Origin: Bacillota bacterium
GTDB lineage: Bacteria; Bacillota; Clostridia; Christensenellales; Aristaeellaceae
Length of the DNA: 8,943 nt
Direction: 5' to 3'
Assembly: GCA_019137115.1 (NCBI GenBank)
Contig: JAGVSV010000119.1
Span: 1 to 8,943, forward strand
Part shown: positions 1 to 6,153 of the stretch, piece by piece
Numbering within the stretch: the stretch's first letter is position 1
Layout of the letters: every line of letters begins with the position of its first letter
The notes under the pieces: generated by a model
The model's database searches: none
Told to the model about the DNA's origin: nothing
The model's input: only the letters and a program-made list of their open reading frames with translations
Translations under genes and position numbers: made by a program

Positions 1-660
1 CACGACACGCAGGAAGCCCCGGTGGGCAGCATGGCCAGCGCGATCCCCGTGATCGTGGTGTTTTTGCTGGTGCTGGCGCACAACTTCCTGTACATGTACC
101 TGCCGTTTCTGGGGTATCCGGTCATCTACCTGATCGGCTTTATACTGGCGGCGATCTTCTCGCCCAAACGCGTCAACCCGCTCAAAGCCGCGCTGGATGG
201 CCCCAACACCGTGCTGCTCCCGGCGGCGCTGATGTTTGCCGCAGGGGCGCTCAACGAGGTGCTCTGGCTGACCGGCGTGCAGGGCAACCTGAACACACAG
301 CTGGTGCAGGCGCCGGAGGTCTGGCTGTTCGTGATCCCGGTGGTGGCGATGTTCCTGCTGGCGCGCGTGTTCGGGCAACCGTTTACCTGGGCGCTGGCCG
401 CGCTGACCCCGACCCTGATCAACGGCGCGGGCTATCAACTCACACCCCTGCGCCTGCTGGCGGCCGGCACGATCCTTGCCGCCGCGTCCTACCGTTCGTT
501 CTTCGGCTCGTCCACGGTTCCCTCCACGGTCAACGCACAGCTGGACGGCGATACTGCCATGCCCACCCTGCCGCTTGTGTCCTGCATGCCGGTGATGATC
601 GTGATGATCTTAAGCTTCGTGATCGCGCTGGTGCCGGGCCTTGACTGGCTGATGATATAA
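1..660 (+). CDS. DctM-like (TRAP / ion-transporter superfamily) permease, C-terminal part, truncated by window edge
   Basis: The reading frame is open to base 1, so the true start lies outside the window; the GTG at 22 is only an internal codon. About 220 residues are visible, nearly all hydrophobic, with several membrane segments and few charges. It aligns with the C-terminal half of the complete permease at 2691-3962: the stretch around LPFLGYPVIYLIGF matches VPNLGMPLIFLICS, and LTGVQG matches LTGVRG at equivalent spacing. Where the other permease has a second re-entrant motif (DLMPPTALAG), this one has GSSTVPSTVN, so one proline is replaced by valine. It is the first visible gene of cassette A, and its stop is followed directly by the ribosome binding site of the tiny gene at 671. 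Likely role: transport of a small carboxylated solute across the cytoplasmic membrane. The family call rests on the paralogue, because the more diagnostic N-terminal half is missing. Confidence 0.75.
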   Translation, partial: HDTQEAPVGSMASAIPVIVVFLLVLAHNFLYMYLPFLGYPVIYLIGFILAAIFSPKRVNPLKAALDGPNTVLLPAALMFAAGALNEVLWLTGVQGNLNTQLVQAPEVWLFVIPVVAMFLLARVFGQPFTWALAALTPTLINGAGYQLTPLRLLAAGTILAAASYRSFFGSSTVPSTVNAQLDGDTAMPTLPLVSCMPVMIVMILSFVIALVPGLDWLMI

Positions 661-670
661 GGAGGAGAAC

Positions 671-826
671 ATGATCAACGTACTGCACATCCTGTATCTG
701 GTCATCGCCGGCCTCCTTGCCCTGGTCGCGCTGGTGAACATCATCCGCGCCAAGTCGCTGGAAAAGGCGATCAACCACGCCATTCTGTTTGTGCCGCTGC
801 TGCTGCGGGCACTGCTGATCAAGTAA
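671..826 (+). CDS. Tiny two-helix membrane protein (51 aa) of cassette A, possible permease accessory subunit
   Basis: I do not recognise a named family. The ORF starts at an ATG preceded by GGAGGAG at 661-667 and ends with TAA at 824-826. The 51-residue product has a hydrophobic helix at about residues 4-25, a short polar/charged linker (RAKSLEKAINH) and a second hydrophobic segment at about 36-50 ending in FVPLLLRALLIK. It sits between the permease and the anchored hydrolase, ten bases after the first and eleven before the second. A second gene in the same relative position (3972-4115) encodes a paralogue with the same C-terminal motif VPLxLRxLLIK, which strongly supports this as a real gene despite its size. 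Classical TRAP systems have a four-helix small subunit (DctQ) in this position; a reduced partner for the permease is an inference. A stabiliser or anchor for the hydrolase is an alternative. Confidence 0.8.
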   Translation: MINVLHILYLVIAGLLALVALVNIIRAKSLEKAINHAILFVPLLLRALLIK

Positions 827-837
827 GGGGGAGCAAT

Positions 838-2007
838 ATGAACGCAAAGCAAACCACACGCAATGTGCTCGTGCTGCTGATTGCCCTCGTGCTTGCCTTC
901 CTGGCTGGCCAGGACTTCCGCGACATGCAGCAGCCCGACAAAATCTATGCAGAAAACCCCGCGCTCACGCGCGTGGCCAAGTTAAGCGAGTACAACCCGA
1001 ACCTGAAGGGCACGGCGGGCGACACGGACATCTACGTGTTTGACTCCGGCGTGCCCGGCGGCGTGGCGCTGGTCTACGGCGGCACGCACGCCAACGAAAC
1101 CGCCGCGGTGATGAACGCGATTACGTATGTAGAGAATGTATCGGTCACCCAGGGCAAGCTGTTTGTGATGCCGCAGGCCAACTTAAGCGCGTTTTCGGCC
1201 ACGCTGCCGCTGCGCGCGCAGATGGGGCACATGACGTTTACGCTGGCTGACGGCTCGGTGCGCACCGTGCGCATGGGCACGCGGCTGGCCAACCCCGTGC
1301 ACCAGTGGCCCGACCCGAACTATCGGCTCAACTCCTCCGGGCGCGTGCTGGAGCACGGCGAGATCGCCGAGATCCGCAACCTGAACCGCAACCACCCCGG
1401 CATGGAGGACGGCTATCTGGTGGAAATGGTGTGCTATGGCATCCGCAAGCTGGTGGAAACCGAGAACGTGGACGTGCTGTATGACGGCCACGAAGCCAGC
1501 CCGGAGTTCCGCGCGGTCAACTTCCTGATCGCCCATCAGCGCGCGATGGATTTGGGCTCCGCCGCCATCCTGAACGCCAACCTGGACGCCATGATGGAAG
1601 GCGACATGGACGGCTATCCGTTCAAGCTGGATTTGAGCGGCGCCACCAGCTGGGGGCTTTCGCACCGCGCGCTGGGCGACAACACGCAGGCCATGGCCAC
1701 GCTGTTTGAAAGCCTGAACCCGGTGATGGGCTTCTGTCACGAGAAGGTGACCGAGGCGCTGGTCAAGGACGGCATCTCGCCCAACTATGTGCACATCACC
1801 GACCTGGGGCTGTTAGGCTCCGGCGAGCTGACCGACGCGGGCAGCCCCATTGAGCTGCGCGCCGGGTACCACATGGAAATGAGCCGGCATTTGATCGGCG
1901 CGCTGGGGGAATTGAACCCTGAAAAGACGCTGACCATCAGCGGCCTGCCCACCTTCAATGACCTGGTGGCAAACGGCTTTGAGGGCATCCTCAAGCCGGT
2001 GAAATAG
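838..2007 (+). CDS. Membrane-anchored succinylglutamate desuccinylase/aspartoacylase-like zinc hydrolase (paralogue 1)
   Basis: This 389-residue protein belongs to the M14-like AstE/AspA family of zinc-dependent amide hydrolases, which release an amino acid from an N-acyl amino acid. Residues 8-24 form an uncleaved-looking hydrophobic N-terminal anchor, so the catalytic domain should lie outside the membrane. Visible motifs are GGTHANE (H84 and E87, zinc ligands), NLNR (181-184, substrate-binding Asn-Arg), DGHE (216-219, H218 as third zinc ligand) and FES with E291 as the probable general base, assigned by alignment with the other paralogue here. Between the first and second motifs lies a long insert containing NPVHQWPDP (152-160), shared with the 4126-5265 paralogue. 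The usual DLHE is DGHE here. The start is supported by a GGGGGA site before the ATG. Cytoplasmic AstE is usually about 320 residues, so this is a longer, exported variant. Substrate unknown. Confidence 0.85.
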   Translation: MNAKQTTRNVLVLLIALVLAFLAGQDFRDMQQPDKIYAENPALTRVAKLSEYNPNLKGTAGDTDIYVFDSGVPGGVALVYGGTHANETAAVMNAITYVENVSVTQGKLFVMPQANLSAFSATLPLRAQMGHMTFTLADGSVRTVRMGTRLANPVHQWPDPNYRLNSSGRVLEHGEIAEIRNLNRNHPGMEDGYLVEMVCYGIRKLVETENVDVLYDGHEASPEFRAVNFLIAHQRAMDLGSAAILNANLDAMMEGDMDGYPFKLDLSGATSWGLSHRALGDNTQAMATLFESLNPVMGFCHEKVTEALVKDGISPNYVHITDLGLLGSGELTDAGSPIELRAGYHMEMSRHLIGALGELNPEKTLTISGLPTFNDLVANGFEGILKPVK

Positions 2008-2041
2008 CCAACGCACCCGAGACAACTAAGGAGGAACCCCT

Positions 2042-2623
2042 ATGAAGAGATTTACCCGCATCCTGGCGCTTGTGCTGGCGCTTGCCGCGATCACCGCGGT
2101 GATGAGCGCCGAAACCGCCTACACCTTCCGCACCAGCAAGGAGGAGCGCGTGGTCACCGAGAACGGTGAGTTCACCGCCGACCTGATTGTGGATCCCGTG
2201 CTGATCACCTCCATCGGGCAGAGCGCCGACGTGTCGATGCTGGACGCCCTGATGAAAAAGGTGGGCGCCACCTACACGTTTGACCCCATCGCCCCGGCCG
2301 AGGAAGTGGCCAAGTACAAGACCGTGATCATCGCCTCGGGCGCGTCCTCAAAGGGCCTGGGCGCCGCCGGTATCTCGCAGGAGCAGGAGACCGCGCGCGC
2401 CGAAGCCATCATGAAGACCGTGGAAGAGAACGAGATCACCGTGATTCTCGCCCACCTGGGCGGCCCCGGCCGCCGCGGCGCGCTGTCGGACACGTTCAGC
2501 GACATGGTGCTCGGCAAGTTCACCGACTTTGCCGCCGAAAAGGAAATCCCGATCACGCTGCTGGCGACCATCGCCGACGCGATGACGGTGCTCAAGGACC
2601 TGTTCGCGCCGGTCGCGCAGTAA
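2042..2623 (+). CDS. Exported DUF6305-like protein
   Basis: The 193-residue product begins with a Sec signal peptide (basic MKRFTR, hydrophobic core, likely cleavage after MSA near residue 23). The mature part resembles, from memory, the DUF6305 family: it opens with DPVLITSIGQSADVSML and continues with SGASSKGLGAAGIS and a glycine-rich LGGPGRRGALSD. Alternating short hydrophobic strands and helices suggest a compact Rossmann-like alpha/beta fold. No enzymatic function is established to my knowledge. Translation starts at ATG 2042 after AAGGAGG (2028-2034, seven-base spacing), 34 bases after the hydrolase stop, and a strong terminator follows, so it closes cassette A. Because the mature protein is soluble and located outside the membrane beside a transporter, an accessory or ligand-binding role is conceivable, but it is far smaller than a DctP-type binding protein. 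Confidence 0.8.
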   Translation: MKRFTRILALVLALAAITAVMSAETAYTFRTSKEERVVTENGEFTADLIVDPVLITSIGQSADVSMLDALMKKVGATYTFDPIAPAEEVAKYKTVIIASGASSKGLGAAGISQEQETARAEAIMKTVEENEITVILAHLGGPGRRGALSDTFSDMVLGKFTDFAAEKEIPITLLATIADAMTVLKDLFAPVAQ

Positions 2624-2633
2624 CCAATGCTTT

Positions 2634-2663
2634 GCCGCCCCGCAAGCGCGGGGCGGCTTTTTT
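2634..2663 (+). terminator. Strong intrinsic terminator closing cassette A
   Basis: A perfect 10-bp GC-rich stem (GCCGCCCCGC at 2634-2643 with GCGGGGCGGC at 2648-2657) with loop AAGC is followed by six T residues (2658-2663). It starts eleven bases after the DUF6305 stop. A 12-base perfect palindrome, CGGCGCGCGCCG (2664-2675), follows at once, and only 27 bases separate the T-run from the next start codon. Confidence 0.93.
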
Positions 2664-2677
2664 CGGCGCGCGCCGCC

Positions 2678-2685
2678 GGGGAGGG
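2678..2685 (+). promoter_or_regulatory. Ribosome binding site supporting the GTG start of the second permease
   Basis: GGGGAGGG lies five bases before the GTG at 2691. The next in-frame ATG (2721) has no comparable site and would remove part of the first membrane segment, so GTG 2691 is the preferred start. Confidence 0.7.
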
Positions 2686-2690
2686 CCGCA

Positions 2691-3962
2691 GTGGAAATTG
2701 AACTGATCATTTTACTGACCATGCTGGGCGTTTTCCTTGCCGGGAACTTCCTTTTGAAGCTGCCGGTCAGCCTGTCCATGGTATTGGGCGCGGTCGCCGG
2801 CGCCCTGGTGGCCGGCGAGGGCTTCCCGCTGCGCCATTTTTTCGAGGGCACGTTTGTCTATGTGGACACGGTGCTGATCATCGCCTCGGCCATGGTGTTC
2901 ATGACGGTCATTGAAGCCTCCGGGGCGCTCAATGCGCTGAACGCCGCCATCGTCCACCGCTTTCACAGGATGCCGGCGCTGATGCTGGTGCTGCTGATGC
3001 TGATGGTGATGTTCCCCGGCATGGTGACGGGCTCCTCCACCGCGGCGGTGCTTTCCTCCGGCGCGCTGGTGGCCCCGGTGTTCCTGATGCTGGGCATCCC
3101 CAAGGCCAAGGTGGGGGCGATCCTGGCGCTGGGCGCCATCATGGGCATGGCGGCCCCGCCGGTGAACATCCCCGCGATGCTCATCGCAGGCGGCGTGGAC
3201 ATGCCCTACATCGGCTTTGAGGGCCCGCTGCTGCTCTTAACCATCCCCAGCGCGATTGTCACGGTGCTGGCGCTGGGGTACAGGTACGCCCGTAAAATGG
3301 ACCACCAGAAGGTATTGGCCTCGCTGGACACCACCATCGGCAAGCAGTACGGCGTCAAAATCTACCTGCCGCTGATCCTGCTGGTGGTGCTGCTGGTCTT
3401 GACCCGCGCTTTTCCCTCGGTGGTGCCCAATCTGGGCATGCCGCTGATCTTCCTGATCTGCTCGGTGGTGGCGATGTTCACCGGGCGCAAGTTCAACGCG
3501 CTGACCACTGTGCGCGACGCCATCCACACCACCATCCCGGTGCTGGGGAAGCTGATGGGCGTGGGCATGTTCATCCAGGTGATGACCTTGACCGGCGTGC
3601 GCGGCTACATCGTGATCAACTGCCTAAGCCTGGGGCCGGTGCTGCTGTACCTGGCGATCTGCCTGGCGATGCCGGCGTTCGGCGCGGTGTCCTCCTACGG
3701 CGCGGCGTCGGTGCTGGGCGTGCCGTTTTTGCTGGCGCTGCTGGCCACCGGCAACCAGATCGTCATTGCCGCGGCGCTGTCGTTCATCTGCTCGCTGGGC
3801 GACCTGATGCCGCCCACGGCGCTGGCGGGCAACTACGCCGCCCGGATTGTGGAGCTGAAATATTCGCGGGTGCTGGTGCACTGCATCGCGCCCTTTGTGC
3901 TGATGGTGCTCTTTGGCCTGGCGCTGCTGCTGTGGCCCAACACCTTCGCGTTCCTGGTATAG
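2691..3962 (+). CDS. DctM-like large permease (TRAP / ion-transporter superfamily), complete
   Basis: This 423-residue integral membrane protein has about a dozen hydrophobic segments, and its length matches TRAP large permeases (about 425). Family motifs occur in order: FPGMVTGSSTAAV (108-120), the substrate/cation hairpin motif of half one; a P-rich GIPKAKVGA segment (135-143); AAPPVNIPAM (154-163), resembling the DctM PPS motif; a charged cytoplasmic linker at about 199-222; and the pseudo-symmetric second half with DLMPPTALAG (371-380). TRAP transporters usually import carboxylates such as C4-dicarboxylates or N-acyl sugars using a Na+ gradient and a DctP binding protein, but no DctP or DctQ gene is visible here. 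It begins cassette B with GTG at 2691 and ends one step before the strong AGGAGGGG site of the tiny gene at 3972. It is paralogous to the truncated permease at 1-660. Substrate and transport direction are unknown; another IT-superfamily assignment is possible. Confidence 0.85.
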   Translation: MEIELIILLTMLGVFLAGNFLLKLPVSLSMVLGAVAGALVAGEGFPLRHFFEGTFVYVDTVLIIASAMVFMTVIEASGALNALNAAIVHRFHRMPALMLVLLMLMVMFPGMVTGSSTAAVLSSGALVAPVFLMLGIPKAKVGAILALGAIMGMAAPPVNIPAMLIAGGVDMPYIGFEGPLLLLTIPSAIVTVLALGYRYARKMDHQKVLASLDTTIGKQYGVKIYLPLILLVVLLVLTRAFPSVVPNLGMPLIFLICSVVAMFTGRKFNALTTVRDAIHTTIPVLGKLMGVGMFIQVMTLTGVRGYIVINCLSLGPVLLYLAICLAMPAFGAVSSYGAASVLGVPFLLALLATGNQIVIAAALSFICSLGDLMPPTALAGNYAARIVELKYSRVLVHCIAPFVLMVLFGLALLLWPNTFAFLV

Positions 3963-3971
3963 GAGGGGCAT

Positions 3972-4115
3972 ATGCTGTACGTATATCTGGTTCTGGTGGC
4001 GTTGCTGATTGTCAACATCGTCTGGAACATGCTGCGCGAAAAAGACGTGTTCGTGCAGGTGGACGCGGCGCTGGTGCTGGTGCCGCTGATCCTCCGCCTG
4101 CTGCTGATCAAGTGA
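3972..4115 (+). CDS. Tiny two-helix membrane protein (47 aa) of cassette B
   Basis: I do not recognise a named family. The ATG at 3972 follows AGGAGGGG (3961-3968) and the frame ends at TGA 4113-4115. The product has a hydrophobic helix at about residues 2-20, a polar linker (MLREKDVFVQVD) and a hydrophobic C-terminal segment ending in LVPLILRLLLIK. Over the last 15 residues 10 are identical to the 51-residue protein at 671-826, and both also have VNI near the end of helix one. The order permease, tiny protein, hydrolase is the same in both cassettes. Conservation of the very end, including Arg and the terminal Lys, implies a specific interaction rather than a generic hydrophobic peptide. Partnership with the permease is inferred from gene order. 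Confidence 0.8.
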   Translation: MLYVYLVLVALLIVNIVWNMLREKDVFVQVDAALVLVPLILRLLLIK

Positions 4116-4125
4116 GGGGGACAAT

Positions 4126-5265
4126 ATGCAGCTGATCACCCGCCACAACCGTACCTGGGCCGCCGTTCTGCTGGTATTGACCGCGCTGGTCTGCGTGCTG
4201 CTGGCGCAGCAGTTCTTGTCCATGCGCGTGGAGGAGCCCATCTACCCCGGCCCCGGCGTGACCGAACAGCGGATGCTGTCCGACTGGTTCCCGGGCATCA
4301 AGGACACCGCGGCGGACACACCGGTGTATGTCTTACAGGGCGAGCAACCCGGCAACAGCATGCTGGTGCTGGGCGGCACGCACCCGAATGAGCCCGCCGG
4401 GCAGCTGTCCGCCGTCCTGCTGATCGAGAACGCCCAACTGTCCGTCGGCACGCTGTATGTGATCCCGCGCACGAACAATAGCGCCTTTACCACCACCGAC
4501 CCGCAGGAAGGGGCGCCCATGCGCTTTACAATCGACACGCCCAACGGGGAGCGGTGGTTCCGCTTCGGCTCACGCGCGACCAACCCGGTGCACCAGTGGC
4601 CCGACCCGGAGATCTACGTGCACGCGTCCTCCGGGCAGCGGCTGTCGGGCTCCGAGACGCGCAACATCAACCGCTCCTACCCCGGCCGCCCGGACGGCAC
4701 GTTGACCGAAAAGGCCAGCTACGCGATTGCCGAGATGATCCGCAAGGAGAACATCGACATCACCATCGACCTGCACGAAGCGTCGCCGGAATACCCCACC
4801 ATCAACGCGGTGGTGGCGCATGAGGACGCGATGGAGCTGGCCAGCTGGGCGCTGCTGAACATGCAGATGGAAGGCATGGACATCATGCTGGAGCCGTCGC
4901 CCAAGAACCTGCATGGGTTGACGCACCGCGAACTGGGCGACTTTACCGACACCTACGCGGTGCTGATGGAGACCGCCAACGCCAGCCAGGGCCGCCTGCG
5001 CGGCCGCACCAACGAGGCGCTGGTGGTGGAGGGCAAGGACAAGTTCTATGTGCGTGCGGCGCAATATGGCCGCCTGTACGTGCCCTTTGACGAGAACGGG
5101 CATCCATTGAACGAGCGCGTGGCCCGGCACGTGACCGGCATCTTGCAGTTTGCCCAGGCGTACAACGACCTGGGGCTGGGCGCCATCGCCATTGACAACA
5201 TGCCCACGTTTACGCAGATCAACGAGAACGGCGTGGGCGCCTATTTAAACGCGCCCGGCGAATAA
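4126..5265 (+). CDS. Membrane-anchored succinylglutamate desuccinylase/aspartoacylase-like zinc hydrolase (paralogue 2)
   Basis: This 379-residue M14-like amide hydrolase is paralogous to 838-2007. An N-terminal hydrophobic segment (residues 11-27) after a basic start predicts a signal anchor with the enzyme outside. Key motifs are GGTHPNE (H86, E89: zinc), INRSYPG (N182-R183: substrate carboxylate binding), DLHEAS (D215, H217: third zinc ligand) and LMET (E282: probable catalytic glutamate). The insert between motifs one and two contains NPVHQWPDP (153-161), identical to paralogue 1, and the downstream THRELGD and NEALV segments also align. All expected catalytic residues are present, including the canonical DLHE. 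The ATG follows GGGGG six bases upstream and lies ten bases after the tiny gene. The product of such enzymes is normally a free amino acid plus a carboxylate, a plausible cargo for the neighbouring permease; the actual substrate cannot be read from sequence. Confidence 0.87.
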   Translation: MQLITRHNRTWAAVLLVLTALVCVLLAQQFLSMRVEEPIYPGPGVTEQRMLSDWFPGIKDTAADTPVYVLQGEQPGNSMLVLGGTHPNEPAGQLSAVLLIENAQLSVGTLYVIPRTNNSAFTTTDPQEGAPMRFTIDTPNGERWFRFGSRATNPVHQWPDPEIYVHASSGQRLSGSETRNINRSYPGRPDGTLTEKASYAIAEMIRKENIDITIDLHEASPEYPTINAVVAHEDAMELASWALLNMQMEGMDIMLEPSPKNLHGLTHRELGDFTDTYAVLMETANASQGRLRGRTNEALVVEGKDKFYVRAAQYGRLYVPFDENGHPLNERVARHVTGILQFAQAYNDLGLGAIAIDNMPTFTQINENGVGAYLNAPGE

Positions 5266-5269
5266 GGAG
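5266..5269 (+). promoter_or_regulatory. Ribosome binding site that chooses between tandem ATG codons
   Basis: GGAG overlaps the end of the preceding gene region (stop at 5263-5265). It is two bases from ATG 5272 and five from ATG 5275, so 5275 is the better-spaced start. The difference is a single Met. Confidence 0.6.
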
Positions 5270-5274
5270 ACATG

Positions 5275-6132
5275 ATGAAACGACTGCTGTGCCTGATCAT
5301 GCTGGTTGCCCTCCTGCTGCCCGCGCTGGCGCTGGGCGAAAGCCAGATGGCCCGCCGCCCGGATATAGACACCGAGGCCGAGCTTGACCCGCCGTACGAT
5401 TTTGACCCGGAGACCATGCTGCCCAGGGAATTCGGCCCGTACTTTGAGCAGGAGTACCCGGTCAGCGTGGACACCTATCCCCTGCTGCCCGGCACCGAAT
5501 GGGAAAACACCGTGACTGTGCTGAAAGCGGAGCAGGAAGGTCCGGTGATCTATGTGGTGGCCGGGGTGCATGGCGGCGAGATCGCCGCGTGGTCGGCCGG
5601 CAACCTGCTCAAAAAAATCGGCATCAAGGCCGGCACGCTGTACATCCTTTCCCCTGCCAACCCGTGGGGAGCGGCCGCCGAACCGCGCTCCCGCTATGTG
5701 CGCGGGGAGGAGGACCTGAACCGCTCCTTCCCCGGCGACCCCGAGGGCAACGCCGCGCAGCAGATCGCGCACGCGATTTTCACGGACATGCGGGACAAAA
5801 ACCCCGTGTTCGTCTTTGACCTGCACGAGGCCGCCACCAACAAGGAGGGCCGGGATTTCCTGGGCCGCTCGCTGATTTACACCACGCTGGACGGCATCGA
5901 GGACATGTACCTGGACCTGCTGCTGGAAACCCAATTGGGCACCTTGACCAGCATGCCGTTTGACTTTTTCTCCCCCGGCCCTATTGGCAGCATCAACAAC
6001 ACGGTCGCCAACGACCTCAAAATCCCGGTGATCACGGTAGAAACCTACCGCGCCGACCCGATGGAAGTGCGCATCGCCGACCAGCTGGCGGTGGTGCAGT
6101 TTGTGCTCAGGGATTATGGGATGGTGGAGTAG
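5275..6132 (+). CDS. Secreted succinylglutamate desuccinylase/aspartoacylase-like zinc hydrolase (third, short form)
   Basis: With the start at ATG 5275 the product is 285 residues (286 from ATG 5272). It has a classical signal peptide, KRLL then a leucine-rich core, with likely cleavage near residues 19-22 (ALALGES). The catalytic set is complete: GVHGGE (H99, E102: zinc), EDLNRSFPG (N149-R150: substrate binding), FDLHEA (H184: zinc) and VITVETYR (E256: probable general base). It lacks the NPVHQWPDP insert of the two anchored paralogues and is closer in length and motif spacing to ordinary AstE/AspA enzymes, so it is a separate subfamily rather than a copy of its neighbour. It sits six bases after paralogue 2 and before the terminator at 6154, probably as the last gene of cassette B. 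An exported amidase or carboxypeptidase acting on N-acyl amino acids or cell-wall peptides is an inference. Confidence 0.87.
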   Translation: MKRLLCLIMLVALLLPALALGESQMARRPDIDTEAELDPPYDFDPETMLPREFGPYFEQEYPVSVDTYPLLPGTEWENTVTVLKAEQEGPVIYVVAGVHGGEIAAWSAGNLLKKIGIKAGTLYILSPANPWGAAAEPRSRYVRGEEDLNRSFPGDPEGNAAQQIAHAIFTDMRDKNPVFVFDLHEAATNKEGRDFLGRSLIYTTLDGIEDMYLDLLLETQLGTLTSMPFDFFSPGPIGSINNTVANDLKIPVITVETYRADPMEVRIADQLAVVQFVLRDYGMVE

Positions 6133-6153
6133 CGTTGTTGCGTCACCAAACGA

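Noticed and set aside
1183..1794. Minus-strand open frame opposite the first hydrolase
   Set aside because: It is a shadow of a gene with intact catalytic motifs; composition is His/Gln/Val-rich without domains or a good ribosome binding site.
3624..4241. Minus-strand open frame covering the end of the permease and the second tiny gene
   Set aside because: The translation is dominated by Gln, His and Arg, a typical GC-rich antisense artefact. The plus-strand tiny gene has a paralogue and a strong ribosome binding site.
5290..5295. Cysteine in the signal peptide of the third hydrolase as a lipoprotein lipobox
   Set aside because: The Cys is at residue 6, before the hydrophobic core, and lacks the L-x-G/A-C context; an ordinary signal peptide fits better.
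5245..5934. Minus-strand open frame opposite the secreted hydrolase
   Set aside because: It is a shadow of a convincing hydrolase with signal peptide and full zinc motif set.
1..6132. Composite transposon or integrated element carrying the two cassettes
   Set aside because: No transposase, integrase, tRNA or flanking repeats are visible, and base composition and ribosome binding sites match the right-hand housekeeping genes.
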